Origin: Guadua angustifolia
Lineage: Eukaryota > Streptophyta > Magnoliopsida > Poales > Poaceae
Direction of reading: 5' to 3'
NCBI GenBank assembly: GCA_036346375.1
Contig: CM070508.1
Location: 40,940,862-41,004,861, forward strand
DNA length: 64,000 nucleotides
Shown: one piece after another, positions 52,491 to 63,715 of the stretch
Layout: each line of letters starts with the position of its first letter
How positions within the stretch are numbered: the stretch's first letter is position 1
Notes under the pieces: model-generated
Told to the model about the DNA's origin: nothing
What the model saw: the letters and a program-made list of their open reading frames with translations, nothing else
Database searches by the model: none
Program-made: the position numbers and the translations under genes

Positions 52491-53657
52491 TGCTAGCACA
52501 AAATAAAAAAAATCTACTGCATAACCAGAAAGCTACTCGCAAGAAGGGGATCATAGATTAGATTACTACTAGACGCGCAGTTGCGGAATCCTTCGTGCGT
52601 CGATTTAGTGGATCATCCTTGCCGCAGTCGTTGCGTCGATGGAGTGGATCGTCCTCGCCGCAGTCGTTAAGTCCCACGCTGCAGTCGCAATAGTGTCACT
52701 GCAGTAGTCCACACGTCCGGGGATGGAACGTCATGCGTCGATGTGCAAGCACCTGGTCGCTCGGCAGGGGCAGCAAAAGGAGGCTAGGGTTTCGGGTGAA
52801 ACACTTCTAGACCGTAGGAAAGCACTCCCTACGCCCACCCTCCTCCATTCCTTATATAGCAACGAGATGAAACCCTAAACCAGGGCCCATCAGTGTGCTA
52901 AGCCCACGAGGTCCATTAATTACGGATCCAATCCAAATTAATGCGTCCCAACCCATTAAGTGTGTGACCCTGCAGGTTCACGTACGTTTGGACATGGATT
53001 CGAAAAACTCCTTTTCAATCCAATAGTTGGTAGCGGCTCCTTACAAAGCATGCCAAGTCCCAAACATATTATGATCAAATCGAAGAGAACCTATCAAAAG
53101 TACTCATATAATAATCCCTTTGCCAAGTATATGAAGATTGAACTCAAGGCGAGAAGCATGTCATCCTTTGATGATTCAATCCATCTCTCGTATCCGAGAT
53201 ATCTTAATAAGTTGTGATTGACTCCTCAATCCCGGCATGGCCATGCACTTCCTTAATCATATCACACGAGTGGCCGTGTCATATATCTTCATTTCATTGG
53301 AGTGGGAAATTCCATCTTGATTGCTGACTTCCCTCTGCACGTTTTATAGTAAACATGAAAGCTACCTTTATAACTATCTGGTTAGGAAGTAGTGTTTGAT
53401 AGCCCCAAGGAAAACTATTACACATGTAGGGAATATGACAATCTCAGGTTTAAGGATCATACATCTACTATGTATGAGATTCACTGATGGCACATAAGAA
53501 TGTAACATTCTCGCGGTGTCGCATTGCGGGTCTATCTAACCCATGTTTTCAACATGCATCCACAATGTATAGATGATATCTCCATATCCCATGATCTATG
53601 AAGCATGATCATCGATCACTACATGTGCTGATCTATTCATCATTGTCCTATATTTAT
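52491..53657 (-). other. Orphan LTR-like promoter region, class unresolved
   Basis: There are no genes. On the minus strand a TATA box (GCTATATAAGG, 52851-52861) follows a long AT-rich region and precedes a leader-like stretch. A 36-bp unit starting TGCGTCGAT is present twice at 52596-52667. The arrangement suits an LTR in minus orientation, perhaps copia-type, but I cannot set its ends. Confidence 0.4.
52596..52667. repeat. 36-bp direct repeat, two units
   Basis: TGCGTCGATTTAGTGGATCA... and TGCGTCGATGGAGTGGATCG... both run on to TTGCCGCAGTCGT or CTCGCCGCAGTCGT. Confidence 0.8.
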
Positions 53658-54856
53658 TGTCGGCGCGCATTTTACGCCAGGTACCTCTTCGCCGCACAAA
53701 GCATGCGCGGCCCACGTGGCGCTTCAGCAAAGCGGTGGGTGTTTACACCCCGCCTACAGACGCCACCACGGGCGTAAGCGAAAGCAGTGGGCGGCCACGC
53801 CGCCGCTTCGCCGCCAGCCCACGGGCGGCCTAGCGGCAGAGGGCGAGCACGCCGCCCACCGTGCCGTCCACGGGCGGCGGGTGGCGGCCACGCTTGCTTC
53901 GCCGCGCGCCAGCACGGGCGGCTCGGGCGGCAGCGGGCGAGCACGCCGCCCATCGGTGCCGGTTCACGTGGCGCGGCGGCAGTGGGCGCCACGCCGCTAC
54001 CGGTGTGCCTGGCACGGGCGGCTCGGGCGGCAAGCAGCACGCCTGCTCACCGGTGCCGGTTCACGGGCGCGCGGGCGAGCAGTGGGCGGTTATGCTCGCT
54101 GCCGGCGCCACCCACGGGCGTTCGGGCGGGCGGGCAGCACGCCGCCCACCGTGCCGGGTCCACGGGCACGCGGCGAAGCAGGGTGGCTACGCCGCCGCCG
54201 GCCGCCACCCACGTGGTGTGGGCGAGCACGCTTTGTTCATTCCGCCGCATGCAAAAGGTGGATGCGGTGGCTTGCCCCGAAGTCTCTTCCCCGACGCATC
54301 GCGTCGAGAGACAGCCCGCTGTACTGCACGCCGACTCCAAGGAATTTCGCATAAGCCTGCTCTCCGACGCCACACCTACCCGTGGCGTAGGGGTCACATT
54401 CCGAAGAACCGCGAAGGCATGCGCCGCATTGATTAGGGTCAAGGAACGGACAAATGCGATAAAGGCGAAGTAAATGCATGTAAGATAGGCATGATGACGA
54501 TCCTCGTCTGGTCCGACCCATGTAAGCCCGTGCATATAAGGGCACTTGAGGGCATACGAGAGTGGGGGATGGAAAAGAGAGAAAAGGAAAAAGGCTCAAC
54601 AGAAGAGCTGGTCATCGGCAAGCTCAGAATCAAGCCCAAGATACTCAATCCAAAATCAAGCAGACGTAAGGTCATATCTTCTTGGAGGGGCCCGAACTCG
54701 GTAAAATCGCAGTATCCATTAGATGGAAGGGCACTAGAATTCGCTAGTGTGAGAGGTACCGGGTTTCTCTCGCTAGGGTTTGCCAATTACCAAAGCCACC
54801 CCCCATCGAACTAAACCCGGCTCAGAGGCTCGGCCTGTCAGTGGAATACGCCGGCA
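53658..54856 (+). repeat. 5' LTR of F, about 1.2 kb
   Basis: It starts TGTCGGCGCG and ends GAATACGCCGGCA before GGGGCGCGCTGTAGGGG, a damaged PBS. The first 600 bp are GC-rich repeats with CACGTG at 53713, 53965 and 54210 and many CACGGGCGG variants. A CATATAAG box lies at 54533-54540, in the position of the C TATA box. Many long frames run through it in all phases and are not genes. Confidence 0.85.
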
Positions 54857-54938
54857 GGGGCGCGCTGTAGGGGATAGGTAGTTGGTTTTTCCGATCATCT
54901 CCCATGAAGTTCTCGTGTTTTTCAGCCTGCATCCGGAG

Positions 54939-57240
54939 ATGGAGGGTTCGCAGATCAAGAAGGAGAGGTGTCGTGCCATGCTCGTAGTGTGTCCCGCAAT
55001 CTCGCCGATCGCAAGACCGCCTCACTCCACCTCCGCAGGTGCCGGGCGATGCTCCCGTGGCGTGGCGGGCATCCGGCAACGCCGCGCCTATGGAAGCGCC
55101 ACCCCGCCGTAATCTACATGCAGCCCATCTCCTCTCGACCACCCCTGTGGAACTTGCGGAGACTCTGCCAATTCGCGGGTCATGGATCTTGCCAACCTTG
55201 TTGGTGCGGCCCAACTTCGGGTGGGGCCCCCAGGCCGGCAGAGCATCGGTGGTACTCCGCCACCTAGGGCGCGGGTTGGGGGCTCGCAGGGCTCTAGCCG
55301 CCTGGTGAGAGCATCCCGCCGTGGACCAGGCCAGGAAGAGGCATGTACAGGCCGTCCCCGCTCGAAGGAACCGTGGGGACCTAAGGAGTCATCTTGACGA
55401 ATCCCGCAGCGGCGGGCGATTCATGTCAGAAGCACGCCGCCCACCAGAGCAGGGCGCGCAAGCGGGTGGCCTCCAAGATGGAAGTTCCTCCGACTCACGG
55501 AGAGTCCTATCCTCGCCTCCCGCCGAGCCCCGTGGGCGGCCGGCTCGGTATGGTGTTGATATCGCATTCTCCCGCGGTTACGCCTGTAGAGTGGCCTGAA
55601 AAGTTCCGCCCGGCATCTATAGAAAGTTACGATGGCACTACCAATCCGGAGGAGTTTTTGCAAATTTATACAACGGTGGTACGAGCGGCCGGCGGGTATG
55701 AAAAAGTATGGCCAATTATTTCCCGACGGCCTTTGACGGCTCGCCTCGTTTGTTGTTGAACCTCCAGGGGTCGGTGCACTCATGGGAGAAATTGTGTGGC
55801 CTCTTTGTTGCCAACTTTCGTGGCTCTTCAAGCAAGCAATGGGCGTGGAGGATGATTTGCATGCCCGAACAAAGATAAGGGGAGTCGCTATGATTTCATC
55901 CGACGGTTTTGCCATTGCCGCAACACGATCCCCATATCTCGAGCAATCAATCGCCATCGCCAAGAGGCGCCCGCGATCGCAAGATGAAGGAGAAGATGGC
56001 CACCAGATTATCGCGACCACCTCGAAGTTGTTTTCTCGCGCATAAGTGCGCGCTGGCCGCAGAGGCGAGGAGGCCAGATCCGTCCCTGTGGTGGCCGAGG
56101 TAAAGATGAAGCCGACCTCGGCGGTTCCGGTCCATCAAGCAAGAAGGCGCAGGTTGCCGAGGCGTGAGAGACCCGCGGGTCTTGGCCGCCGAAGCGTGAC
56201 TGCTGGCGACTCGGTCGCCGAGCGCGACCGCCGATCGCCATGACAACCACCGTGACCGGCGAGACGATGATCACCGTGATCGGCGCGATGATCGCCGTGA
56301 CCGGCGCGACAACCGCCGCGGTCGTAGGAACGATCGCCGTGGGCGGAGGGAGAGAGGGCCTTGGTGCCCAATTCATCGAACTGACACCCATAACCTAGAC
56401 AATTGTTAGGTCGTGGACCGAATGGTGGAGCGCCGGATCAAGGAGCGTCGCTCTTGCGACGATGAGCGTCATTCTCGTGATGGTGATCGTGGTGAAGACC
56501 CCGCCCCGCTGGCTTTCCAGCAGGCGGATCATACCTTGGCGTATATCTATGGCGGTTCGTCCGCCGCTTCTAATACCGCTTGCAAGCGTTGAAGAGGGAA
56601 GTGTGCCACGGATCGTGTTCGTGGTCGCTACGGATGCTGAAATGGTCTGAGGAGACGATCATCTTCAACAGCCGACCACCTCGATTGCGCCACCGCCCGG
56701 CATCTCCCATTGTGGTGTCGCCCACAACCGGAATGTCCTACCGGGTCGTGGTGTTGGTGGACGGAGGGAGTTCTTCAAAGATCCCGTCCTACTACGGCAT
56801 TTCGCTCTTCAAATCCCGCGATAGGATCTCAGATCTGCTATTGCCTTTTTGAATAGCCCCGGGTTAGTGCAATCCCTCTGGGCAAAAGGCTCCCCGCCAC
56901 TTTTGGAGAAAGGGATAATTATCGCACCGAGCTGGTGGACTTTGAGGTCACTGATTTTGATCTCCCTACAATGCCTTGCTTGGCCGACGGCCACGCCAAG
57001 TTCATGGCGGTGACCCATTATGCATACATGTTGGTGAAGATGCAGGGCCTCGCCGCCCCATAACCATTCGAGTGGACCAGTCTGAAGCTTTGCGCTGTCA
57101 TAAGTTCGCGCTTGATATGAGTGGTGCCACCTGCCCCGGGCGTGGCCGATGCCGCCGCCGGGAGCCCTCAGCCTCGACCCACGCCGCCTCGGCTCGCTTG
57201 GTGAGGTTAAGGTGGTCGCCTCGAGTGAGGGCGAGCCCGC
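54939..57240 (+). pseudogene. gag-protease region of F
   Basis: An ATG at 54939 stands where gag of C starts. Readable blocks are FRPASIESYDGTTNPEEFLQ near 55605, IYTTVVRAAGGYEK, and a CHHC-type motif near 56370-56410 (CPIH, then H and DNC). The protease loop VLVDGGSS is near 56750, with FGERDNYRTELVDFE-like sequence near 56900. Each lies in a different frame. Compared with the open frame in C, dozens of one- or two-base gaps are present. Confidence 0.8.
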
Positions 57241-57289
57241 AAAACTGCCAAGATTGGCGCCACCGCCAATAGGAAGACGCGCTGCCACC

Positions 57290-58220
57290 TTCCTCCTGTA
57301 ATTCGACGGTTTGCTCGGCAGCCGCCTCGATATGACCGGGTCCCTAGGGAGGTGATCGAGCACCATTTGGCAACGCCCCGAGGCGCGCCTGTTCGGTAAA
57401 AAGATCCGCGGCAAGCTCCGGAGCGCAAGATGCTATTCGGCAGAGGTGGAGAAATTATTGACGCAGGAATCATCAGGAGGTCACTCACCCCGAGTGGCTT
57501 GCCAATCCGTGCTCGCCAAAAGTCCAACGGAAGTGGCGAATGTGTGTCGACTTCACCGACCTCAACAAAGCTTGCCCGGGATCCTTATCCCTTGCCACGA
57601 AGTTGATCTCATTGTGACTCCACGGCAGGTTGTGAGTTGTCAGGCTTTCGGATGCGCATCACAGATCATCGATTAGCATGGCGGTGGGAGATGAAGAAAA
57701 ATCATGGTAATTTCTACGGTGTTTATTGTTATATTAGGATGCCTTTTGGTTTAAAGAATGCTAGTTCTACTTACCAATAAGTACATGCACATTACTTTTT
57801 GTCCACAGATAGGACGAACCTTGAAGTATATGTTGATGATCCGTTGTGAAAGTCAAAAAGGTGAAGACTTGATTCAAGACCGGAGGAAACCTTCTCCAAT
57901 CTTCTAAGAATTGCCCAAGTTGAATCCAGAGAAGTGCGTGTTTGGCGCTCCTCCGTAAATTATTGGGGTTCCGGTGTCCAACCGGGTTATTGAAGCCAAT
58001 CCAGATAAGATAGCAAAGAATTGAGCATATGAAGCCTCCGCGTGACTTAAGCAGTCCAATGCTCGACCGCCGTCTGCCTCCTGTGGTTCATCGCCCGATC
58101 GGGAGAAAGAAGCTTACCCTGCTCAAGCCGTTGAAGAAAACTAACCATTTCGAGTGGATCGAGAAGCCCAGAGGCCATTGAAGACTTGAAGCGGTACTTC
58201 ACCTCTCCTCCAAAGTTGTT
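57290..58220 (+). pseudogene. Reverse transcriptase of F
   Basis: Blocks in shifting frames match the RT of C: TGPREVIEH-like sequence near 57340, MCVDFTDLNKAC near 57540, FGLKNASSTY near 57745, a VYVDD-like box near 57825 and PEKCVFG near 57930. The AT-rich patch seen in C (35015-35135) is present here too at about 57690-57830. Confidence 0.75.
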
Positions 58221-59000
58221 GGTTTCCGCACAAGGTGAACCTTTGCTTTTATATATTGTCGCTACTCCCGGTGGTCAACGCTAGCCGGTGGCGAGAGGAA
58301 GGTATCCAAAAGCCGCCTATTATGTCGCTAAGGTGTTGCACGGCCAAGCCCGATACCCGCAGTACAAAAAATGTTGTATGCAGTCCCGTGGCGCCTAGGA
58401 AGCCGCGCATTATTTCCAGGGCGAAATTATCGTGGTCACGCCTATCCGCCGCGAGAAACCTGCTCAACCGTGGAAGGTAAGGTCGATTGCTAAGTGGTCA
58501 AGGAACCGAGAGTTCAACCTAAGTTTTTCCCCGACCGCCATCAAAAGTCAAAAGTTGGCGGAGTTCGTTGTCGAGTGGACTTCGCCACTCCGAGCGAAGA
58601 AACCCCCGCCGCCGCCCATGGACCTTATTCTTCGATGGTTCGCTCAGCCGGAGGGCGCTGGGCTGGTGTTGTCCTAGTCTCCCGACCGTGACGTTTTTCA
58701 AGATGTTGTTGCTTTTGATTTTAAAGCCACTAATAATATTGCCAATATGAAGGCTCGCTGGCGGGTTATGATTGCCTCGGCGCTAGGCATCCGTGGTTCT
58801 CAAGTCGTGCGACTCGCTAGTCATCAATCAAGCGAAGAAATTTCAATGCCCTGACCCCACCATGGCGGCGTACTTGGCGGAGGTCAGAAAAATGGAGAGA
58901 CGTTTTAAAGGATTGGGATATATTCATATCCCCCGGCGTGATAATCACCTTGCGGATGGACTCTCGCAGCTTGCGTCCTCAAGGGCTTCTGTCCCGGTCG
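58221..59000 (+). pseudogene. RNase H regions of F
   Basis: TIKSQKLAEFVVEW-like sequence near 58540 closes the first domain, and a damaged FDGSL near 58630 opens the second. FDFKATNNIA near 58710 and MERRFKGLGYIHIPRRDNHL near 58890-58950 continue the second, archaeal-type domain. Frameshifts lie between all of these. Confidence 0.75.
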
Positions 59001-59050
59001 GAGTCTTCGAAGAGAGACTATCGCGACCATCCATCGCAGCCCACGATCCA

Positions 59051-59206
59051 GGTGGGAATGATGGTGTCGCTGTCACAGCCCCCGATTTAGGAGGGGACGA
59101 TGGCGTCGCTGTCGCAGCCCCCAATTCAGGAGGGGACGATGGTATGGCCGTCGCGGCCTCCAACTCAGGTGGGGAAGGTGACGCTGCAGCCACAAACCTC
59201 CGGCCG
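59051..59206 (+). repeat. In-frame 39-bp minisatellite of F, four units
   Basis: Units encode GGNDGVAVTAPDL, GGDDGVAVAAPNS, GGDDGMAVAASNS and GGEGDAAATNLRP. C has three such units at the matching place (36408-36524). Confidence 0.85.
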
Positions 59207-59334
59207 GGGAGGGAAGGCGCTGCTGCTCGCCTCAAATTTCAAGTCCGGAGGGAAGGCGGCGAAGGCCGATGCAGCGCCAGGGGAAATGCTTGGCCCAGCA
59301 AAGTACCCGGGCGAACACCGAGTGCTCGCCACAC

Positions 59335-59930
59335 TTGACCGAGAAGATCAGTGGATGGATCCGATCCTAGCCTTCCTGCGAGACCAAGTGATCCCCGACG
59401 ATGATGCCTCAGCTGAGAAGATAGCACGTAAGGCCAAGTGCTATACTCTGGTGGATGGGGACCTATATCACGAGCGTAAACGGAATTCTATCAAGTGCAT
59501 CACTCGAAGAAGGAGCGCCGCTTCCGATATCCATGGAGGCATGTGGGAGCCATATGTCCGCCGAACGCCGGTCGGCAAAGCGCCGCCAAGGATTTTATTG
59601 GCCTATCGCCTCCGTGATGCTTATGAGCCGGTGAGGATATGCGGCTTGCCGCTTCTTCGCTCGCAAGTCCACCAACCAGCCCAAAGCCAGAAACCATCCC
59701 GCCTTCTTGGCCGCTTATGTCCGGGGCCGATATCCGGGTCCGCTCTCGCTGGCCACGGGGCTTCACCCACCTTTTCATCGCCATCGATAAATTCACTAAG
59801 TGGGTTGAAGCTGAGGCAGTACGTGCCATTACGGCTTCCGCTGCTGTCAAATTTATGCGTGGGATATTCACCCGCTTTGGAGTCGCTAACCGCATTATCA
59901 CCGACAATGGAACTCAAGTAACACTCCCGA
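59335..59930 (+). pseudogene. Integrase region of F (truncated)
   Basis: DQWMDPILAFLRDQVIPDDD and KIARKAKCYTLVDGDLY lead in near 59350. The zinc-finger part is broken. The core shows FTHLFIAIDKFTKWVEAEAV near 59765 and NRIITDNGTQ with the second Asp near 59900, then stops. The sequence after that Asp does not match integrase, so the gene is cut at about 59920. Confidence 0.8.
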
Positions 59931-60607
59931 TTATTTGCTTATGCGTATGCTGAAATTGATCGAATTATGCATGGTTACCACGGGCGTCGTAAACCCGACG
60001 GCTCCTTGGTGATAAAAGGAAAGTCTTCAGTGTGAGCGCCTAGTAAGGCTAAGTGACCAGAGTGTACGTTTGGCGCGGTGCTCAAACACGGCTCAGACAC
60101 CCCGGTTGGCTCTTAGAAGCACCACGGTTGTCACTGCTGAGCGCCACGCCCAAAACCACTCCCGAACTTATTGCTTCCTCGCGCCACACTGCACGATTCT
60201 AAGAGATCACAAGGATTTAAGTTCAAAAGGTTTCAGCCAATGACAACCCTCAAGATAAAATCTTGATGGCGAAACTATTTTGTGCTCAAGCACGCACTAC
60301 TACGCCCAAAGTTGTCTTTGCCTAAGTTCTATGTAATTTATGCCAGATTGTACTTACGCCAGGCTGTGCATGCGACTCAACAGAGATTCTGGGACGTTGT
60401 TCGACCCAGTGCCACCGGCGCCTCAATTGAATTTTTGAGTTGGTCACCGCAATTCCAAAGATGCAATATCAAACAAGCACAACAAACGAGCATGAAGGTA
60501 AAACCAAAAACATCCATTACAGCTAAAGTTTGTTGAAGTGTTCATACAGATAGAAAAGACCGACGACAAAAGAAATAAAACAAAAGTAGAGTGGCGGCCC
60601 AATTTCT

Positions 60608-61051
60608 TCACTCATCACCCACGCCGATGTTGCTTGGGCTTTCTTCCTCCGCTACCGGTGTGGCGACGCCCATGGCCGGCCGCTGACTCGCGAATCGCCT
60701 GCCAAGTGCTCGGCGGCCGCTTGTACACAGAAAGCTTGCATGGCGACGTTTCCCACGATGCCGGGTTCCATCGCCAAGATCGGGTCCAGAGAAGGCCGCT
60801 GGCCGCCCAAAGAAGCCAAAGACAAAGGTGGCGGTCATCATCAAGAACCTTGCCCCTCGCGGAGCATGCGCGTGGTGGTGGGCAATCTCGAGTGCTTCCG
60901 CTGCCCGGTTGGTCGCGTGAGCGTATTGTAGGGCGGTGTCCTGGAGGGGCGTCTCCAGCACCACGCCCAAAGGTTCCAGGCGTGTTCCAGGAGCGTATTG
61001 TATTTGATACGTTGTTTGTGGGTAATGGTAGCTAAATCTAATTGAATGCAT
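60608..61051 (-). pseudogene. Possible antisense ORF downstream of F pol
   Basis: A minus-strand frame of 147 codons includes TRLEPLGVVLETPLQDTALQ and ATNRAAEALEIAHHHAH. It lies after the pol remnant of F and runs opposite to it, like the antisense gene in A. It shows no clear sequence match to the A gene. GC-rich DNA gives long frames by chance, so it may not be a gene. If it belongs to F, the element reaches at least 61051. Confidence 0.3.
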
Positions 61052-62289
61052 CCCCTTCGCTTTGTCATTTGGTTATCCATCATTGTAACCTAGTTATGGT
61101 GTAGACAATACTTGATGTCACTAGGGTAATACTTGTGAATTATCTTATGCTCATGCTTAGACGTGCTCACTTGAATGATTGTAAACGATAGGACACATTT
61201 CAATCTAGCTTGAGCAACTTTGTTAAATGGAATGGAACCAAGGTATGGTTTCCGTGTAATTTGATAAAAATCCAACCAAAAACTCATGGTTTAGATGCGG
61301 GTGAGTTATTACTTAAACTTAGGGTGTGAAAAGGACCTCACGTGTAGTTAGGGGGAGATTCTCGCCTATGTCAATTAAGGACTGAGCTTGATGCTATCAC
61401 CTAAGTGTTTTTGTGTGACCACATGTGCTAGTATGGGATAGCCTAAATTCACTAGATTAGTTGAAGTTTGACCTTGCATTTTGGTCGGCCGAAGTAGTAA
61501 GGGCACACCCGTAACAGTGTTGCTCATAGGTGCCCCCTTCACCGAGGTGTTGGGGCTGGGCCCAAGCATTCCAATACAACGGTGCATGCCTTTCCACGCT
61601 ACAATTTACTCTTGGACATGTAATATTTGGTCGGTCGGCTGTTACTTGTAATAGTAAGTAGTTGTAATAATTTTAGTTAATGTTTATGCTATGACAATTG
61701 CTTAGTTTCATGTGTATGTGTTGTGAAACATCTCAAATGTGAGATATGTAGGTGCTAGGCATTGATCTTGGGAACTAGCACTAGACACATATCTGGGTAC
61801 CTGGAATTATCTTCAACCATCGAATGCATAAACTCGAGCGGTCATCGTTCTTTGGCTATTGCTCACACTCCCCTCGGTGAGTGTGGGCAGTACCAAGGTT
61901 CTGAGATGCACGGCGAGTGCTATGCTTGGATGAGTTGGTTTCAATCCCGCTATGGTTATTCGGAATGGAATCGAAACTCCCATGGATGCGTAAGTGTGTA
62001 CGGTGCAAATATGTGGCACATATTTGTTTGGGTGAGAGCCATTTAGTCAACACTCCGTGCACGGGACTTTTGGGTGATAGTGAGCATACACTTAAGTAGA
62101 GTATGGGTGTCAACTCTGAGTCTAACGCACATGTGAGGATCGATTCATACTTCTGGGTGCCCACACCATGCCGTGCAATCTGCAAGTGAGGCATGCCAAT
62201 GGCTCTGTTCCCTACAAGCTGCTTGGGGCATCCGTATCCATCCGGTCTTGGGTCAGTGGTGCACGATCAGACGGTAGGTCCAGGCTATG
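61052..62289. other. Unassigned non-coding stretch, LTR-like in style
   Basis: I see no ORF of note. Phrases such as ACCACATGTGCTAGTATGGG with GATAGCCTA recall the B' LTR near 50850-50880, which suggests a distant LTR of related type. No boundary motifs, PBS or PPT can be placed. Confidence 0.35.
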
Positions 62290-63715
62290 CGAAGGTCTAG
62301 GTTGATGATGTACATGCAATTTTCAAGGTCATCATGCATGAGATGCCCCAAAACAACAAGATCATCACACTAGGGGATGCCGTTGGCACATTCATCCAGT
62401 GGCCCAATAGGAACATCTCCTTCGACAACCACCCTGCAGCATCGATGCTACCAACACTACTACAACTACATGATGCACCGGAGCTACCAGTACCACCAGA
62501 GCCATGTGATGCATCGAAAGAGCTAACCAAATTTGTTACCTTGGCCCGTAAGGCACATACCATTATTTCAGTTTAGGCTTAATCGTCTCCCATAAAGACG
62601 ACCTATGATAAATGGCGACATGGCCACAAGTGCAAATTGAAAGGGACCACATTAGCCCATGACATTCCGTTTGCCCCGTTGTGGTGGCAATTTGAGCTAG
62701 GACAACCATTCATACCAGAAGAGCACCAGGAGATGCTTACATTAGCCTGTGTTAGATTGCAAGATTGGTGCTTGGAACAGGCCAATAGACCGTTGGCACA
62801 ACGGGCATCAAGTATCTCGATCAAGTTCAAGGAGGTGCATTTCTTGTACCAGTTTTTGGATGGCTTCTTCGTGGTTGGCTTTAGTGACTTGTTCGATCTC
62901 TACAACCTAAACGCCCTCAACGACCTCAACGCCTCACTCATCAGGTGTTGGACATTGTAAGTGTGTGCAATCACATTCTACATTCGTACCGTAGCAATAG
63001 ATGTCATATGTATATATCATCCTTCATTTTGTATATATAGATACATGATCATGGAAGCAAGCGTAACAAAAGAAGTAGTGGGTTTCCTGGATCCACACAT
63101 GGTGTCCAAGCAAACAATGACCATGGCGACATATTTGTGTAGGTTTTAGTGTGTTCTACTCGTAATTATACCAAGAAAGAACCGAGTAATTTACCTTGAT
63201 TCCAAAAAGGGCAGCACCCACGACTTGTCGCATATCGCAACATTCGAAATGGTGTTCAACGTCTACAGAGTTTGTGGAGGGCCACAGAAGGACTCATCGA
63301 AAATGAAGCACATTCATAAGTTTTCGGTATCCGCTAGTACATAATAATGCCTCACACTCTATAGTAATACATCTGGAACTAACGTATTATATTTTGGCAC
63401 TGCCACCAGCAGGCAAAGGCCACTAACCTACGTGGATTCTATGTTTGTCACAACATGCAACTCCTCATTGGTGGAAAGAAGACCAATGACATAGAGGTTC
63501 ATCAAACTCGCAATAATTGTTTCCACTTATCAATTCATATACACGCAAGACTTTACTCTTCCCATCAACAGGCTTGGAAATGCGCTGAAACTACATTGGA
63601 ATAGGCTGACCTGCTAGAAACTCGAGGATATCTCTATGCCTTCTTGTTGCATGAGGTCATAAATCTAATAAGCGAATTCCACTCAGCCTCACCTGATGAG
63701 CAGTTGTGAATTTGT
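62290..63715 (+). pseudogene. CACTA-associated Ulp1-like (C48) protease gene, decayed
   Basis: Plant CACTA elements often carry a gene with a Ulp1-type C48 cysteine protease domain. The plus strand reads HEMPQNNKIITLGDAVGTFI, PFIPEEHQEMLTLA, QRASSISIKFKEVHFLYQF and YNLNALNDLNASLIRCWTL. An AT-rich intron-like gap follows, then KEVVGFLDPHMVSKQTM, VIIPRKNRVIYLDSKKGSTH (with the catalytic Asp) and LRGFYVCHNMQLLIGGKKTN. In the family the last block reads L-C-G-F-Y-V-C, and the catalytic Cys is Arg here. The stretch that should hold the catalytic His is missing. Several frame changes occur. The role of the gene in CACTA elements is not settled. Confidence 0.82.

Larger units (their letters stand above)
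53658..60240 (+). mobile_element. GC-rich Tat-type gypsy element F, eroded relative of C
   Basis: The order is LTR, gag, protease, RT, two RNase H regions, a Gly/Asp repeat linker and integrase, all with the closest match to C in this window. Almost no ORF is longer than 300 codons, because small deletions occur every few tens of bases. Integrase stops at TDNGTQ near 59920, and non-coding sequence related to the C 3' region follows (60000-60240). No 3' LTR is recognised. The right end is uncertain and may extend to about 61050. Confidence 0.82.

Noticed and set aside
53672..54535. Long Ala/Arg/Gly-rich frames on both strands
   Set aside because: They fall in the LTR of F and reflect GC-rich repeats rather than a protein.
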